This document shows positions 9,656 to 19,600 of a stretch of 64,000 nt of DNA, piece by piece. Source of the stretch: Flavobacterium sp. J27 (GTDB lineage: Bacteria > Bacteroidota > Bacteroidia > Flavobacteriales > Flavobacteriaceae); assembly GCF_004303025.1 (NCBI RefSeq), contig NZ_PJQW01000001.1:393435-457434 (forward strand), written 5' to 3'. The first letter of the stretch is position 1; each line of letters starts with the position of its first letter. The notes beneath the pieces are model-generated. The model was given only the letters and a program-made list of their open reading frames with translations, did not search any database and had not been told where the DNA came from. The translations under genes were made by a program, and so were the position numbers.

Positions 9656-10678
9656 ATGAAAGCCAAAGCCACCTTAAAACAAATTGCGAAAGAATTAGGA
9701 GTGTCCGTTTCTACTGTTTCTAAAGCATTGAGTGATAGTCAAGAAATTAGTCAGGCTACAAAAGATAAAATAAAAGAATTTGCAGCACTTAAAAATTATA
9801 AGCCTAATTTAATGGCTAAAAATTTAAAGTATCAAAAGACAAATACTATTGGAGTAATTATTCCCAATATTTTGAATTCTTTCTTTGCAAAAGTGTTTAG
9901 TGGAATTGAAGAAACAGCTAGAAAAAGAGGATATAATATTGTTACTGCTATTTCTAACGAATCATTAGAAAGGGAAAAACAGTTAATGGAAATGTTGAAT
10001 AATGGTGCAGTTGATGGTTTTATATTGTCTATTGCTGAAGAAACTCAAATGACCAAAAACTTCCAACATTACAATTCAATCATAAAAAGTGGGACTCCTA
10101 TAGTAATGTTTGATCGAATTACAGATTTAGTAAAATCTGATAAAGTTATTGTTGATGATTTGGATTCGGCATTTGATGCTACTCAACATTTAATTAATAT
10201 AGGATGTAAAAAAATTGCTTTGCTTTCAACTATTGATAATTTGAGTGTAGGTAAACTACGTTTTGAAGGTTATAAAAAAGCATTGGAATTAAATAAAATA
10301 GATTTAGATATAAATTTAATTCTAATGGGAGATGAAGATGAAATTTATGACCAAAAAATAGAAGTATTACTTGCAACTAAAAAAGTGGATGGTGTTTTTG
10401 CAGTTGATGAACATTCTGCTACTAGAGCGATGAAGTTAGCACTTCAAAATGGCTATGATATACCAAAAGACCTTAATGTAATAGGTTTTGCTGATGGTGC
10501 GTGGTCTCGTCGATTAACTCCTAGTCTTTCAACGGTAAGTCAGCATGCTCCAGAGATAGGTGAAAAATCGGCAAATTTATTAATTGATCGTCTTACTGCT
10601 AAAGAAGAAGCTATTGAATATAAAACAATTGTTATTAAAACCGAATTACGACAAAGAGATTCTACTAGAAAATTATAA
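9656..10678 (+). CDS. LacI-family transcriptional regulator
   Basis: A 340-residue regulator with an N-terminal helix-turn-helix (residues about 6-26, TLKQIAKELGVSVSTVSKAL) followed by the LacI hinge region. The periplasmic-binding-protein-like ligand domain starts at NTIGVIIPNILNSFF. C-terminal blocks DVIGFAD-like (NVIGFADGAWSRRLTPSLST) and LLIDRL also fit the family. Such proteins usually bind a sugar or nucleoside and repress nearby transport or catabolic genes. Here no carbohydrate operon adjoins it: the upstream block is ribosomal and the downstream gene is convergent, with the two coding ends overlapping by 6 bases. The target is therefore unknown. Upstream of its ATG there is about 220 bases of AT-rich DNA without an exact -7 box. 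Confidence 0.93.
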   Translation: MKAKATLKQIAKELGVSVSTVSKALSDSQEISQATKDKIKEFAALKNYKPNLMAKNLKYQKTNTIGVIIPNILNSFFAKVFSGIEETARKRGYNIVTAISNESLEREKQLMEMLNNGAVDGFILSIAEETQMTKNFQHYNSIIKSGTPIVMFDRITDLVKSDKVIVDDLDSAFDATQHLINIGCKKIALLSTIDNLSVGKLRFEGYKKALELNKIDLDINLILMGDEDEIYDQKIEVLLATKKVDGVFAVDEHSATRAMKLALQNGYDIPKDLNVIGFADGAWSRRLTPSLSTVSQHAPEIGEKSANLLIDRLTAKEEAIEYKTIVIKTELRQRDSTRKL

Positions 10679-11380
10679 TTGTTTGGCTTTATCGTCTCTC
10701 CAAGTAATGTATCCAATGGTTGCATTAAATAAGTAAAATATGTATTTTACTGTATTAGCAATATTTAAGAGCATTATGTTTTGTATGATTTTAAAGATGT
10801 TATAGGCTTGCCAATTAATCCAGTTATCAGGATACATCCTGCCTAAATTGAATGTACCACCAAAACTGATACCTGCTGGAATGGCTATTGCAAAAAACAA
10901 TTTCCAGTCGATAGGTTTATCTGATAAATAGGCAAATGCAATATAATTCAGTATTATAGAAAGGAATAGACCTAAAAACATATTTTTAAAGAAAATAAAA
11001 TCAATGCCATTAAGGTATCTTTTTTTCTTCCAAATTCTAAAAGCAATATAATTTCCTAAGAAAGAAATGGGATAGGTTAGAATCGCTCCGATATTACCTA
11101 AAAGGAAATCTATAGCACCACTTAGAAGAGTATTGCAAGTGCCAATTAGATTGCCAATATTATTTTTCTTTGTGACCAATCGAGTAGCGGTCATGGATAA
11201 ACAGGTATTTAAAATAGAGAAATAACCCAAATAGAAAACATATTCTTTATTGTTAATATGAAAGGTATAGGTAGTTTTGTAATATTCTAAATAAACTGAA
11301 ACACTGATAACTAGTAATACACCAATAATATCTAAATATTTACTGTTTGTAATCTCTTTTATTGATGTAAGTAACGACAT
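10673..11380 (-). CDS. PnuC-like membrane transporter (nicotinamide riboside/nucleoside type)
   Basis: A 235-residue, highly hydrophobic protein with about seven predicted membrane segments. The stretch DNWINWQAYNIFKIIQN contains a WxxW pair. The C-terminal layout (KYIFYLFNATIGYITWRDD) resembles PnuC facilitators, which import nicotinamide riboside or related vitamins/nucleosides. The match was made by eye, so substrate is not assigned. Its ATG overlaps the stop of the serine hydrolase gene by one base, making it the last gene of that operon. Confidence 0.55.
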   Translation of the reverse strand: MSLLTSIKEITNSKYLDIIGVLLVISVSVYLEYYKTTYTFHINNKEYVFYLGYFSILNTCLSMTATRLVTKKNNIGNLIGTCNTLLSGAIDFLLGNIGAILTYPISFLGNYIAFRIWKKKRYLNGIDFIFFKNMFLGLFLSIILNYIAFAYLSDKPIDWKLFFAIAIPAGISFGGTFNLGRMYPDNWINWQAYNIFKIIQNIMLLNIANTVKYIFYLFNATIGYITWRDDKAKQL

Positions 11381-12690
11381 TATTCTTTTGTAAAGTTGAA
11401 TTTTCCACCACCTTGATGCAAAACAAAAGTATTTTCGCCAAAAATAATTTCAATTCCAGCTTGTGCAAAAATAAATGTTTTTTCATCCTTTAATGTCAAA
11501 GGAAACGGATTTTGTCCTGTAGCTTGAGCAAAAAGTTCGCTTTCTTTTTCAAAAATAGTTATTTTCAAAGGAATGTCTTTCGACGCATAGGTTCCAGAAT
11601 ATTTTGCAATGAGTGTAGCATTAATTTTTTCAAAACTTGGAAATGGATAAGGTATTTTATAATAAATACTCAAAATACCAATCATAATATCATTCATGTT
11701 GTAGTTGTCTCCGTTTACAATTAAGGAGATGCCTATTTTTTCTGATGGATAATAACCTACATTGGATCTAAAGTTTTCAATACCTCCTGTATGACCATAG
11801 AAACGTCTTTCTCCAAAAGGGAATTGGAATAGCGCTTTTCCATAACCATCTTTTAAGTCTATCATCTCGTCCAAACTTGTTTTTTTTACTAATTTACCTT
11901 GAAATAAAGCCTGCATAAATTGAGTTAAATCATTTGGTGTTGAAACTATAGCACCAGCAGCAAAAGCAGTATCTGTTTCCCATTCATCTACTTTTTCCCA
12001 TTCTTTTCCATTAAAAGTATAAGAAAAGCTTTCGTTGTTATTAGTTTGTGCTTTCGTTATTGGGTAAAATGTGTTTTTAAGACCTATTTTAGAACAAATT
12101 CTTTTAGATATATTTTCAGCAAACGATTTTTCTGTAATTTTTTCAATAATTCCTCCTAAGAGATAATAATTAGAGTTGCTATATTGAAATTTACTATCAG
12201 GTTCAAATAGAGAATGATACTTTGCGATTTTAGAATAAATTGCCTTTTTTAAATTAGGAGCATTTAATTCTTCCTTAGTAATAGAATCCTGATTGATATA
12301 ATCTGGAATACCAGTACGATGATGTAATAGTTGTACTATAGTTATCTGATCGGAATTTTTTACTTTAGGAAAAAAAGTGGCTAACGGAGTGTCTAATTTC
12401 AATTTTTTTTCTTCTATTAACTGCATGATAATTACAGCAGTAAATGTCTTGCTTACAGATCCTATTTTGTATTTAGTATTGTTATCCGATTTTTCTTTTG
12501 TTTGTAGATTTCGATAGCCGTAAGCCTTAGAAAAAACAAGTTTATCTCCTTCACGAATAGCTAAGGAACCCATAAATTTATTATTGGTTTCAAAATAATG
12601 TAATAGACTGTCAATACGTTGTAATCGTGGTTCTATTTGGGCCGAAGTGGAAATTCCAAGAAAGAGAAAAAGAAGGAAAAGTTTTTTCAT
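11380..12690 (-). CDS. Serine hydrolase of the beta-lactamase/penicillin-binding (class C-like) family
   Basis: A 436-residue exported protein with a signal peptide ending about residue 17 (GISTSAQ). The catalytic layout is intact: Ser78-x-x-Lys81 (IGSVSKTF), Tyr170-Ser-Asn172 (YSNSNYYLLGG) and His300-Thr-Gly-Gly (GHTGGIENF). These are the SxxK, YxN and KTG-equivalent motifs of class C beta-lactamases, DD-peptidases and esterases. The family covers many substrates, so a resistance function should not be assumed. The C-terminal 90 residues form a beta-rich domain common in Bacteroidota members. It lies 14 bases after the decayed sdpR/sdpI gene and couples to the PnuC-like gene. The first 85 bases are nearly duplicated at 15716-15800. 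Confidence 0.92.
   Translation of the reverse strand: MKKLFLLFLFLGISTSAQIEPRLQRIDSLLHYFETNNKFMGSLAIREGDKLVFSKAYGYRNLQTKEKSDNNTKYKIGSVSKTFTAVIIMQLIEEKKLKLDTPLATFFPKVKNSDQITIVQLLHHRTGIPDYINQDSITKEELNAPNLKKAIYSKIAKYHSLFEPDSKFQYSNSNYYLLGGIIEKITEKSFAENISKRICSKIGLKNTFYPITKAQTNNNESFSYTFNGKEWEKVDEWETDTAFAAGAIVSTPNDLTQFMQALFQGKLVKKTSLDEMIDLKDGYGKALFQFPFGERRFYGHTGGIENFRSNVGYYPSEKIGISLIVNGDNYNMNDIMIGILSIYYKIPYPFPSFEKINATLIAKYSGTYASKDIPLKITIFEKESELFAQATGQNPFPLTLKDEKTFIFAQAGIEIIFGENTFVLHQGGGKFNFTKE
12606..12690 (-). repeat. 85-bp segment directly repeated at 15716-15800
   Basis: The start of the serine hydrolase gene and the segment 15716-15800 match at about 72 of 85 positions by eye, in the same orientation. 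Both encode MKKLFL, then GIS and QIEPRLQRIDSL. The copies flank the MBOAT, SGNH and sdp-type genes. Confidence 0.85.
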
Positions 12691-12704
12691 TGGTACTAAA
12701 TATT

Positions 12705-13220
12705 TTAAATTATAGATGATAGCATGTTAGATTTGTTAATAGCAATTTGAGGCGTACAATTGATTTTTTCGAATAATTTAAAGAAATATATAATTGGTAT
12801 TAAACAAATAAAGGGTGTTGTAGTTGTAAAAGTATAAAAGCTGAAATTATCAGGTAAAAATAATGTTGAAATTGCTATTAATACACCACCAGTGAACCAT
12901 AAGTTGTTTCTTAAAAGAGGCTTTTTTTTCCAAAATTCTTTGCTTACTAGTATCCAAGAAATTTGAATACCAATGCGATAGTTGAGTCTTATGGTTTTAA
13001 AATAATTACCTACTATTGAAAATAATAAACTAATAATTATGAAAATGAAAATTGGCTTTGAATTCGTTTGTTTGCGTAAATCTAAAGGATGTAAAATGCT
13101 TGATCTTGAAATAGTAAAATTTTCTAAAATCTCACTAGTAGTAGTTAAATCACTTTTACGAAGTAATTCCAGAATTTCTCTTCGTGTTTCCTCATTTAAT
13201 GCTTTAAAAACTGAGTTCAT
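12705..13220 (-). pseudogene. Decayed fusion of an SdpR-type repressor and an SdpI-type membrane protein
   Basis: Residues 1-54 look like the start of an ArsR/SdpR autorepressor: MNSVFKALNEETRREILELL, then ISRSSILHPLDLRKQ, resembling the recognition helix. The wing and dimer helix are absent. From about residue 55 the protein switches to the C-terminal half of an SdpI-type immunity/membrane protein: SIVGNYFKTIRLNYRIGI, a degraded IRTPWTL equivalent (IQISWIL), then KEFWKK and LWFTGG. In relatives these are two adjacent genes of about 90 and 210 residues. An in-frame deletion joining them, with drift at conserved SdpI residues, explains the product. The frame is still open, so a residual function cannot be excluded. 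It lies upstream of the serine hydrolase gene on the same strand. Confidence 0.75.
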
Positions 13221-13283
13221 TTTTAATTATATGTTTAGACAAAAATCTAAATATTTTTTGATAAAACAAAAGGTAAAGGATGA

Positions 13284-14207
13284 TTACTTAAAATGAATAT
13301 TCTTTTCAAATTCTTTAGTGAAAATTTTAACGCCTGTTTCATTTAGATGATGTGGATCATAAAAATTTAAGGAATCATCTAGTTGAGAGTTGATGTTGAA
13401 ATTTTTATAGTTTGAATGTAGCGACCGCATTAGAGTATCAAATTCATGATTGTTTTTATGAGCTAAGTAAAAGTTTTTAGTTATAGGAGCAAAGAATAAA
13501 ATCACTTTACAGTTATTTTTCAAGGCAAGTTCAATATTTTCTTTTAGAATATTTATTTGATTATTATTGATTTTCCAATTTGTTTTTTCATATAAACTAG
13601 AACTTTTAAAATATTCTACTTCTCTTTGAACATATCCGCCTTTTATATAAGTATCTTTATTTTTAATTAGTGGTTCTTTGTAATTTTTACTTAGTTTAAA
13701 GAAATCGTTCATATATCCATATAGCAAAGTGTTGTATGTGGTTAAGTTGTTTAATTCTAAGGCCATTTCTAATGAATAACTATCATTTTTGTCATTAGAA
13801 ATTAAATCGAGTGAAGATTCTAAACCAGAGTTATATAAAGCATCTGGATATACTTCGAAACAGACGACTTTCGGATTAAGCTTCTTTACATATCTTTTGA
13901 GTAAAATATTAGTTTGCAAAGGGGTTTGAAGACTTGAACCTAAATTGAAACAAGAATAGTTTTTAAAATAGTTGGGATTAATTCCTCTGTATGCGTGTGA
14001 GGAACCTAAGATCAATACATCAACTTCAGAAGTTATAGATTTTATTTCTTTTAAGCGAGTATTTAGATGCCCTTGAGAACCCATTTTATAACGAATATTG
14101 TTTTTAAATTGATAAGGCAAAAAGAAACCAATGATAAAAACGGTTAGAGGATATCCTATGGTAAAAAGTAATAAAAATTTTACTATTTTAAATAAAAACT
14201 TTGTCAT
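13284..14207 (-). CDS. SGNH-like hydrolase paired with an MBOAT acyltransferase
   Basis: A 307-residue protein anchored by one N-terminal membrane helix (residues about 8-30). The exported domain has ILGSSHAYRGI with Ser70 in a GSSH context as likely nucleophile, and FYDPHHLNETG near the C-terminus supplying the Asp-x-His type element. This layout fits the AlgJ/AlgX/DltD-like proteins that complete O-acetylation of cell-surface polymers with an MBOAT partner. It begins 2 bases after the MBOAT stop codon, so the two work together. The acylated substrate is unknown. Confidence 0.8.
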   Translation of the reverse strand: MTKFLFKIVKFLLLFTIGYPLTVFIIGFFLPYQFKNNIRYKMGSQGHLNTRLKEIKSITSEVDVLILGSSHAYRGINPNYFKNYSCFNLGSSLQTPLQTNILLKRYVKKLNPKVVCFEVYPDALYNSGLESSLDLISNDKNDSYSLEMALELNNLTTYNTLLYGYMNDFFKLSKNYKEPLIKNKDTYIKGGYVQREVEYFKSSSLYEKTNWKINNNQINILKENIELALKNNCKVILFFAPITKNFYLAHKNNHEFDTLMRSLHSNYKNFNINSQLDDSLNFYDPHHLNETGVKIFTKEFEKNIHFK

Positions 14208-14209
14208 CT

Positions 14210-15640
14210 TTAAAATTGAAAATATATAAAAGGTTTATCTGTAGATTGCCAAAAGAACACAATCATGTAAGCAATGAATAAATACAAACACCAACGTTTC
14301 CAATTACTATTTGTAAACATATTTTGCAGGGTAAATGTGTCGTTTTTTCCTTTCCATTCAATTATAAAAAAGAAAACTATAACCATTAATATTGAAAATG
14401 AATCTCTTAAAATGAGATAATCAAGATTTAGAAATTTACCCATAAACATCTGTTTGATAAACAAAAAAGCTTCTTTAATATTTTTTGCTCTAAAAAATAT
14501 CCATGTTAAAGTTACCAATAAAAAAGTAAAAAGAATTTTTACATAGTATATTAAGTTAGAAGATTTATTAAACAATATTTTTTTTGAATTAAAAAAATAA
14601 GAATTGATAAGTAACAATACAGCATTGATAAACCCCCAAAAAATGAAAGTATAATTAGCACCATGCCACAAACCACTTAAAAGGAAAACTACTATAATAT
14701 TTCTTGTTCTTGAATAAATTCCTTTTCGGTTTCCTCCAAGTGGAATGTAAACATAATCACGAAACCAATTTGTTAAAGAAATATGCCATCTTTTCCAAAA
14801 CTCAATAATATTTTTTGAAAAATAAGGATGTTTAAAGTTGTCATTTAATTCAAAACCAAACAGCTTTGAAACCCCAATTGCAATATCAGAATAGCCAGAA
14901 AAATCACCATAGATTTGTAGACTAAAAAAGAAAGCTCCTAAAAATGTTGTTAGTCCATTATAATTAGAATAAGAATCAAAAATTAAATCAGAAAAAAAAG
15001 CACAATTATCTGCAATCACTACTTTTTTAAATAATCCCCACAAAATTTGTTTTAATCCATTTACAGATTGATTGTAATTAAATTGTCTATTCTTTTCAAA
15101 TTGAGGTAATAAATGCTCTGCTCTTTCTATTGGTCCAGCTACAAGTTGCGGAAAAAAACAAACAAATGCTGAAAATGAAATAAAGTTTTTAGTAGGTTGA
15201 ATTTTATTTCGATAAACATCAATAGTATAGCTCAATGTTTGCAAAGTATAAAAACTGATACCGACAGGTAAAATAATATTGAGAGTAGTAGTATTACTCT
15301 GCAAGCCAATTGAATTTAATAAGCTTGAAAAACTTTGTGCAAAAAAATCGAAATATTTAAAAAAGAATAAAACGCCTAAATTTATAATAATACTGATGGA
15401 AAGTAATCGTTTTCTGCTCTTTGCAGATTGATATTTCTTTAGCAAAAGACCAATTGAAAAATCTACTATTGTACTTACAAAAATTAAGATAAGAAAGCGC
15501 CAATTCCACCAGCCATAAAACAAATAGCTTGCTATAACTAAAAACAGGTTTTGGAAAGAAGTATTTCGTTTAAAGACTTTCCAATATAGAAAGTATACAA
15601 CTATGAGAAAAACCAAAAATGGTAACGAATTAAAAATCAT
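14210..15640 (-). CDS. MBOAT-family O-acyltransferase (AlgI/DltB-like)
   Basis: A 476-residue polytopic membrane protein. Family blocks include LVAGPIERAEHLLPQF, DFSGYSDIAIGVSKLFGF, FWKRWHISLTNWFRDYVYIP, LGGN and LLSGLWHGANYTFIFWG. The conserved histidine of the active site is His326. These proteins move acyl groups across the membrane for addition to extracellular polysaccharides. The length matches AlgI. The start lies only 1 base past the stop of a broken serine hydrolase remnant, so transcription probably comes from the promoter of that lost gene. The SGNH partner follows directly. Confidence 0.95.
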   Translation of the reverse strand: MIFNSLPFLVFLIVVYFLYWKVFKRNTSFQNLFLVIASYLFYGWWNWRFLILIFVSTIVDFSIGLLLKKYQSAKSRKRLLSISIIINLGVLFFFKYFDFFAQSFSSLLNSIGLQSNTTTLNIILPVGISFYTLQTLSYTIDVYRNKIQPTKNFISFSAFVCFFPQLVAGPIERAEHLLPQFEKNRQFNYNQSVNGLKQILWGLFKKVVIADNCAFFSDLIFDSYSNYNGLTTFLGAFFFSLQIYGDFSGYSDIAIGVSKLFGFELNDNFKHPYFSKNIIEFWKRWHISLTNWFRDYVYIPLGGNRKGIYSRTRNIIVVFLLSGLWHGANYTFIFWGFINAVLLLINSYFFNSKKILFNKSSNLIYYVKILFTFLLVTLTWIFFRAKNIKEAFLFIKQMFMGKFLNLDYLILRDSFSILMVIVFFFIIEWKGKNDTFTLQNMFTNSNWKRWCLYLFIAYMIVFFWQSTDKPFIYFQF

Positions 15641-15641
15641 C

Positions 15642-15800
15642 TTAAGGCACCTCCATCCATTTGTTTTTTTTGTTCATATTAGCCACTAATGTGCCTGTAA
15701 ATTTATAATTGGTTAAACTATCAATACGTTGTAATCTTGGCTCTATTTGAACTGAAAAGCTAATTCCAATAAAGAGAAAAAAAAGGAAAAGTTTTTTCAT
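15642..15800 (-). pseudogene. N-terminal remnant of a second serine hydrolase gene
   Basis: A 52-codon frame reading MKKLFLFFLFIGISFSVQIE and then PRLQRIDSLTNYKFTG. It matches the first about 42 residues of the serine hydrolase at 11380-12690. After residue 42 the similarity ends, and a stop follows at residue 53, just before the MBOAT start. The signal peptide is intact, so a short exported peptide could in theory be made. Best explained as the 5' end of a duplicated gene whose body was replaced. Confidence 0.8.
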
Positions 15801-15915
15801 GATAGTTTTAGTATTGAATAAAAAAGTAACCGTATAGTTACCAAAAAATAATGTATATCGTTTAAATTTATTATCTATATTTAAAATTCTAATTAAAATT
15901 CAAATAAACAAATTT

Positions 15916-16626
15916 ATGAAAACAACAATCTACTTTTTAATGTTCGGTGTATTTTTTTCTTTTTTAGGATATGGACAGAATTGGGGATTAAATACTAGTC
16001 AAGGAGCTGTTTATACTACCACTCAAAGATTATTGATTGGGGCTAATCAATCAAATAGTACTCTTAATTCTAATGATGGATCTATAGAATTGTTCTCGCC
16101 AAGTTATTCAGCTTTTTTTATGAATGCAGCGGATAAACATCTTGTATATTGGTTAAGTCAGGAAGATTCTGGAATGAGAATAGACGACCACGGCCCTTTT
16201 AAAATATATAAAGACGGTGTTGGTTTTGTTATGAATTTTAATAATGATGGAAGTATCTCTGTAGGAACTGCTTTAGCACCTTCTGGCTACAAACTAGCCG
16301 TGGGAGGAAAAATAATTGCTGAAGAATTAAAAGTGCAATTGCAATCGGCTCCATGGCCCGATTATGTTTTTGCAAACGATTATAGTTTACCTACTTTACA
16401 GGAAGTGGAACTGCACATACAAGAAAACGGTCATTTAGCGAATATGCCTTCTGCTTGTGAAGTACAAGAAAACGGGATTGAGGTAGGAGAAATGAATCGT
16501 TTATTATTAGAAAAAGTGGAACAACTTACACTTTACACTATAAATCAACAAAAGCAGTTAGACAACCAAACTAAAGAAATTGAGACGCTTAAAGCTTTAG
16601 TAAAAGAGTTAGTAGAAAATAAGTAA
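15916..16626 (+). CDS. Secreted protein with C-terminal coiled coil (tail-fibre-like fold)
   Basis: A 236-residue protein with a signal peptide ending about FLGYGQ. The middle region (GSISVGTALAPSGYKLAVGGKIIAEELKV) and the following PDYVFANDYSLPTLQEVE and HIQENGHLANMPSA are typical of Bacteroidota exported proteins with a C-terminal trimerisation or chaperone-like region related to phage tail fibres. A coiled coil of about 45 residues (LLLEKVEQL to LVKELVENK) ends the protein. There are no other phage genes nearby. It is followed after 23 bases by the T9SS protease-like gene and is probably co-transcribed. Function unknown; surface structure is inferred. Confidence 0.75.
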   Translation: MKTTIYFLMFGVFFSFLGYGQNWGLNTSQGAVYTTTQRLLIGANQSNSTLNSNDGSIELFSPSYSAFFMNAADKHLVYWLSQEDSGMRIDDHGPFKIYKDGVGFVMNFNNDGSISVGTALAPSGYKLAVGGKIIAEELKVQLQSAPWPDYVFANDYSLPTLQEVELHIQENGHLANMPSACEVQENGIEVGEMNRLLLEKVEQLTLYTINQQKQLDNQTKEIETLKALVKELVENK

Positions 16627-16649
16627 TCATTACTTTAAAAATATAAATA

Positions 16650-19600
16650 ATGAGAAAACTTATTTTTATAAACCTATTGGCATTCTTGATGCTACAAACT
16701 GTTTTTGGGCAGATTTCTCCTGTTGATGAAATAAAATACAGCCCAAACGGCTATTTTGAAACCGTTTTTGACCATTACGGAAACAGCTATCAATTAAAAG
16801 ACTTATTAGCTGGCGCTGATGTTAAGGTAGAAAATACTACATACAAAAGTACTTTGTCAGTTTGTAATTCTGGAATTTTTGAGCTGTATTTTGAAGACAA
16901 TTGGTTTGGAAACTCAGCAACTACAGCACAACAAGACGCTAGGAAAGCAGTAATTTGTCAGGTATTTCATGACTTAAGCGATTTTATAGTAACTCCTTTA
17001 AAAGATATAGGAAATACTACTAAAGTAAAAATTTGGGTGAGAAATATAAATAATTTACAAGATGTTCCTTCTAATGTTTTGGGTTTAGCAACTTCTTTTT
17101 ATACGATGCCTTATAACGCAACAAGTAATTTTGGTGGTATTATAGATAATGAAATATGGAAAACCATTACTCTAGGAAATGACTCTTATTCTACTTTTAC
17201 TTTTCCTTTAACGGTTTCAAATAGTAATCAAACTTCTTCGGGTAATTTTTACCATGGTATGATGGCTTTTAATTTTAATAATTTTTCTTGGAATACAAAC
17301 CTAATGAATTCTTCTCCTTTTGAACAATATGATTTGTATTCAGTCGTCTTACACGAAGTAACGCACGCTTTAGGTTTTTCTAGTTTAATCGATGATAATG
17401 GAGAATCTTCTTTAGGAATAGGCTATAATTATTTTACTAGATATGATGCTTTATTAAAAAATGATGTAGGTAATCAAAATTTAATTGTTAACTCAGGAAG
17501 TTGTTCCATGTATAATTATTCATTTAATGGTGCATTAAATACATCTATATTACATCCAAATGAAAATAATTGTGTTACAGATCAAACCACTTGTTCAACT
17601 GCCATTAAGTTTGTTGGTCTAACAAATACTTCCCCTGTTTATACGCCTAATTGTTTTGAATCAGGTAGTAGTTTAAGTCATTTTGAAGATCAATGTATTG
17701 CTTTACCCAACCAAGGGAATAATACCTATTTTACTATGAGTAATGTAACAGGACTAGGCACAACGAAACGGTTTTTAAAACCTGAAGAAAGAAACACTCT
17801 ATCAGACATTGGTTATGTTCTAAACAATATTTATGGTGATAATACAATAGTAGCTAATAGTTATATTTCTTATGGAGGAAGTATTACTACTGGAAATAGA
17901 GTTGCAGGATCTAATGACGGTACTAATACTCTAAATAATACCTATGTATTTTCTGGAGATGTTGGTAGTACTATTTACATAACTAATTTATTAACAAACG
18001 ATGTTAATGCAAATACTTTTGAATGTTTACAAGATGTGTTTGACGCTACAGCAAATATTCCAATAACTAATGGTTCAAATAGTACAACAGTAATGTTCTC
18101 AAGTATGGTTGAAGGATTGCATTTGTTGCGATATGTTCCAGTAAGTATTTCAGGACAAGAAGGAAATATTTCTTACGTTTACGTTTATGTTTACGAAAAC
18201 AACTCTTGCGCTCCTTCTAGCTGTGATTTAGTTAGCAACGGAGATTTTGAAACGCTTACGGTTCCTAATCAGCTACCAAATGATTTAGGAGGTATAGAGT
18301 ATGCTTGTGGATGGCACCCTATAAATAACGCAACACCTGATTATTTTCATGCAAATTCAAATAATTCAATTGTTCAAGTTCCATGTAATCTAAGAGGATA
18401 TGAATTAGATAATGTTTCTGGAAATAACGCGTATGCAGGTATGATTATAAGTACGGGGTTTCAGCATCCGGCATTACCTTATCCTTATTATGAAAGTATT
18501 AGAACTACTTTAAATTCACCTTTAGTTCCTAATACAACTTATCAGTTAAGTTTTGACTTGTCTTTAGCCGATAAGTTTGCAGCAAATGCTTATAAGATAC
18601 AAGCTTATTTAAGTACTACGATTGTTCCTATTGCAGGATATGGAGGAATAACGAATTATAATACTAATATGTTTAGAACCTATAATACTTTTTCTACTCA
18701 AACAGATGGTTGGCAAAAAATTGTATTTACTTTTACAACTGATGCAACAGCAGGAGAAAGGTTTTTGTATTTAGGAGGACTAGATAATGCTCCTTATTTA
18801 AGTAATGCCAATCCTGTTATTTCAGCTATTGCAGGGTGTTTTACAGGTAATAATTTGAATAGTAATAATTCAAATAACGGAACATACTATATTGATAATG
18901 TAAGTTTAATTTCTTTAAATGGAGGCTCTTTCGACTTACCCAATGAAGTATGTAACAATACTACAGTAAACGATTTAAATAGTTATTTAATTGGAATTAA
19001 TTCAAACGGTATTTTTTCAGGTAATGGAGTGGTAGATACAAATGGAATTTATTCATTCGATGCTTCAATAGCTGGTGTAGGAAATCATACGATCACTTAC
19101 ACCCATACAAATAGTAACGGTTGTGAAGTAAAGACTTATGCTAATATTGAAGTTGTTTCTGATAAGATTATTCCAGAATTTGATCCAATTGCTCCAATAT
19201 GTTTTGGAGGAATTATTACATTACCAACCACTTCTGTTAATTTTATAGACGGTTCTTGGTCACCAGCAGTAAACAATACGGTAACAACTACCTATACTTT
19301 TACACCAAATGTGAATCAATGTGGAGCAGTTACCACTACTTTAACAGTTGAAGTTTTACCTGTTAACGATCCAAGTTGTAGTAGCAATCCTTGCCCTGCT
19401 GATTTAACCTTATCTACTCCAGAAACTAATCCTACAATAGTTTATAAAACAGAAAACTGGATAAAAGCAAATTCAAGTTATGAAGTAGATGGTGAAAATG
19501 TAACGATGAAAGCAGGAGATTATATTGTTTTTGAGCCTAATACCCATTTAAAAGCGGGTTCAGAAGTAACAGCATTAATTGAAGTTTGTACTCCTACTAG

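Noticed and set aside
11380..12690. Antibiotic resistance beta-lactamase
   Set aside because: SxxK, YxN and HTGG occur in many esterases and peptidases of this family; nothing in the sequence points to beta-lactams.
15916..16626. Phage tail fibre gene or prophage remnant
   Set aside because: Only the fold-like region is phage-like; it has a signal peptide, there are no other phage genes, and such secreted proteins are common in Bacteroidota. The same holds for the gene at 38675-40138.
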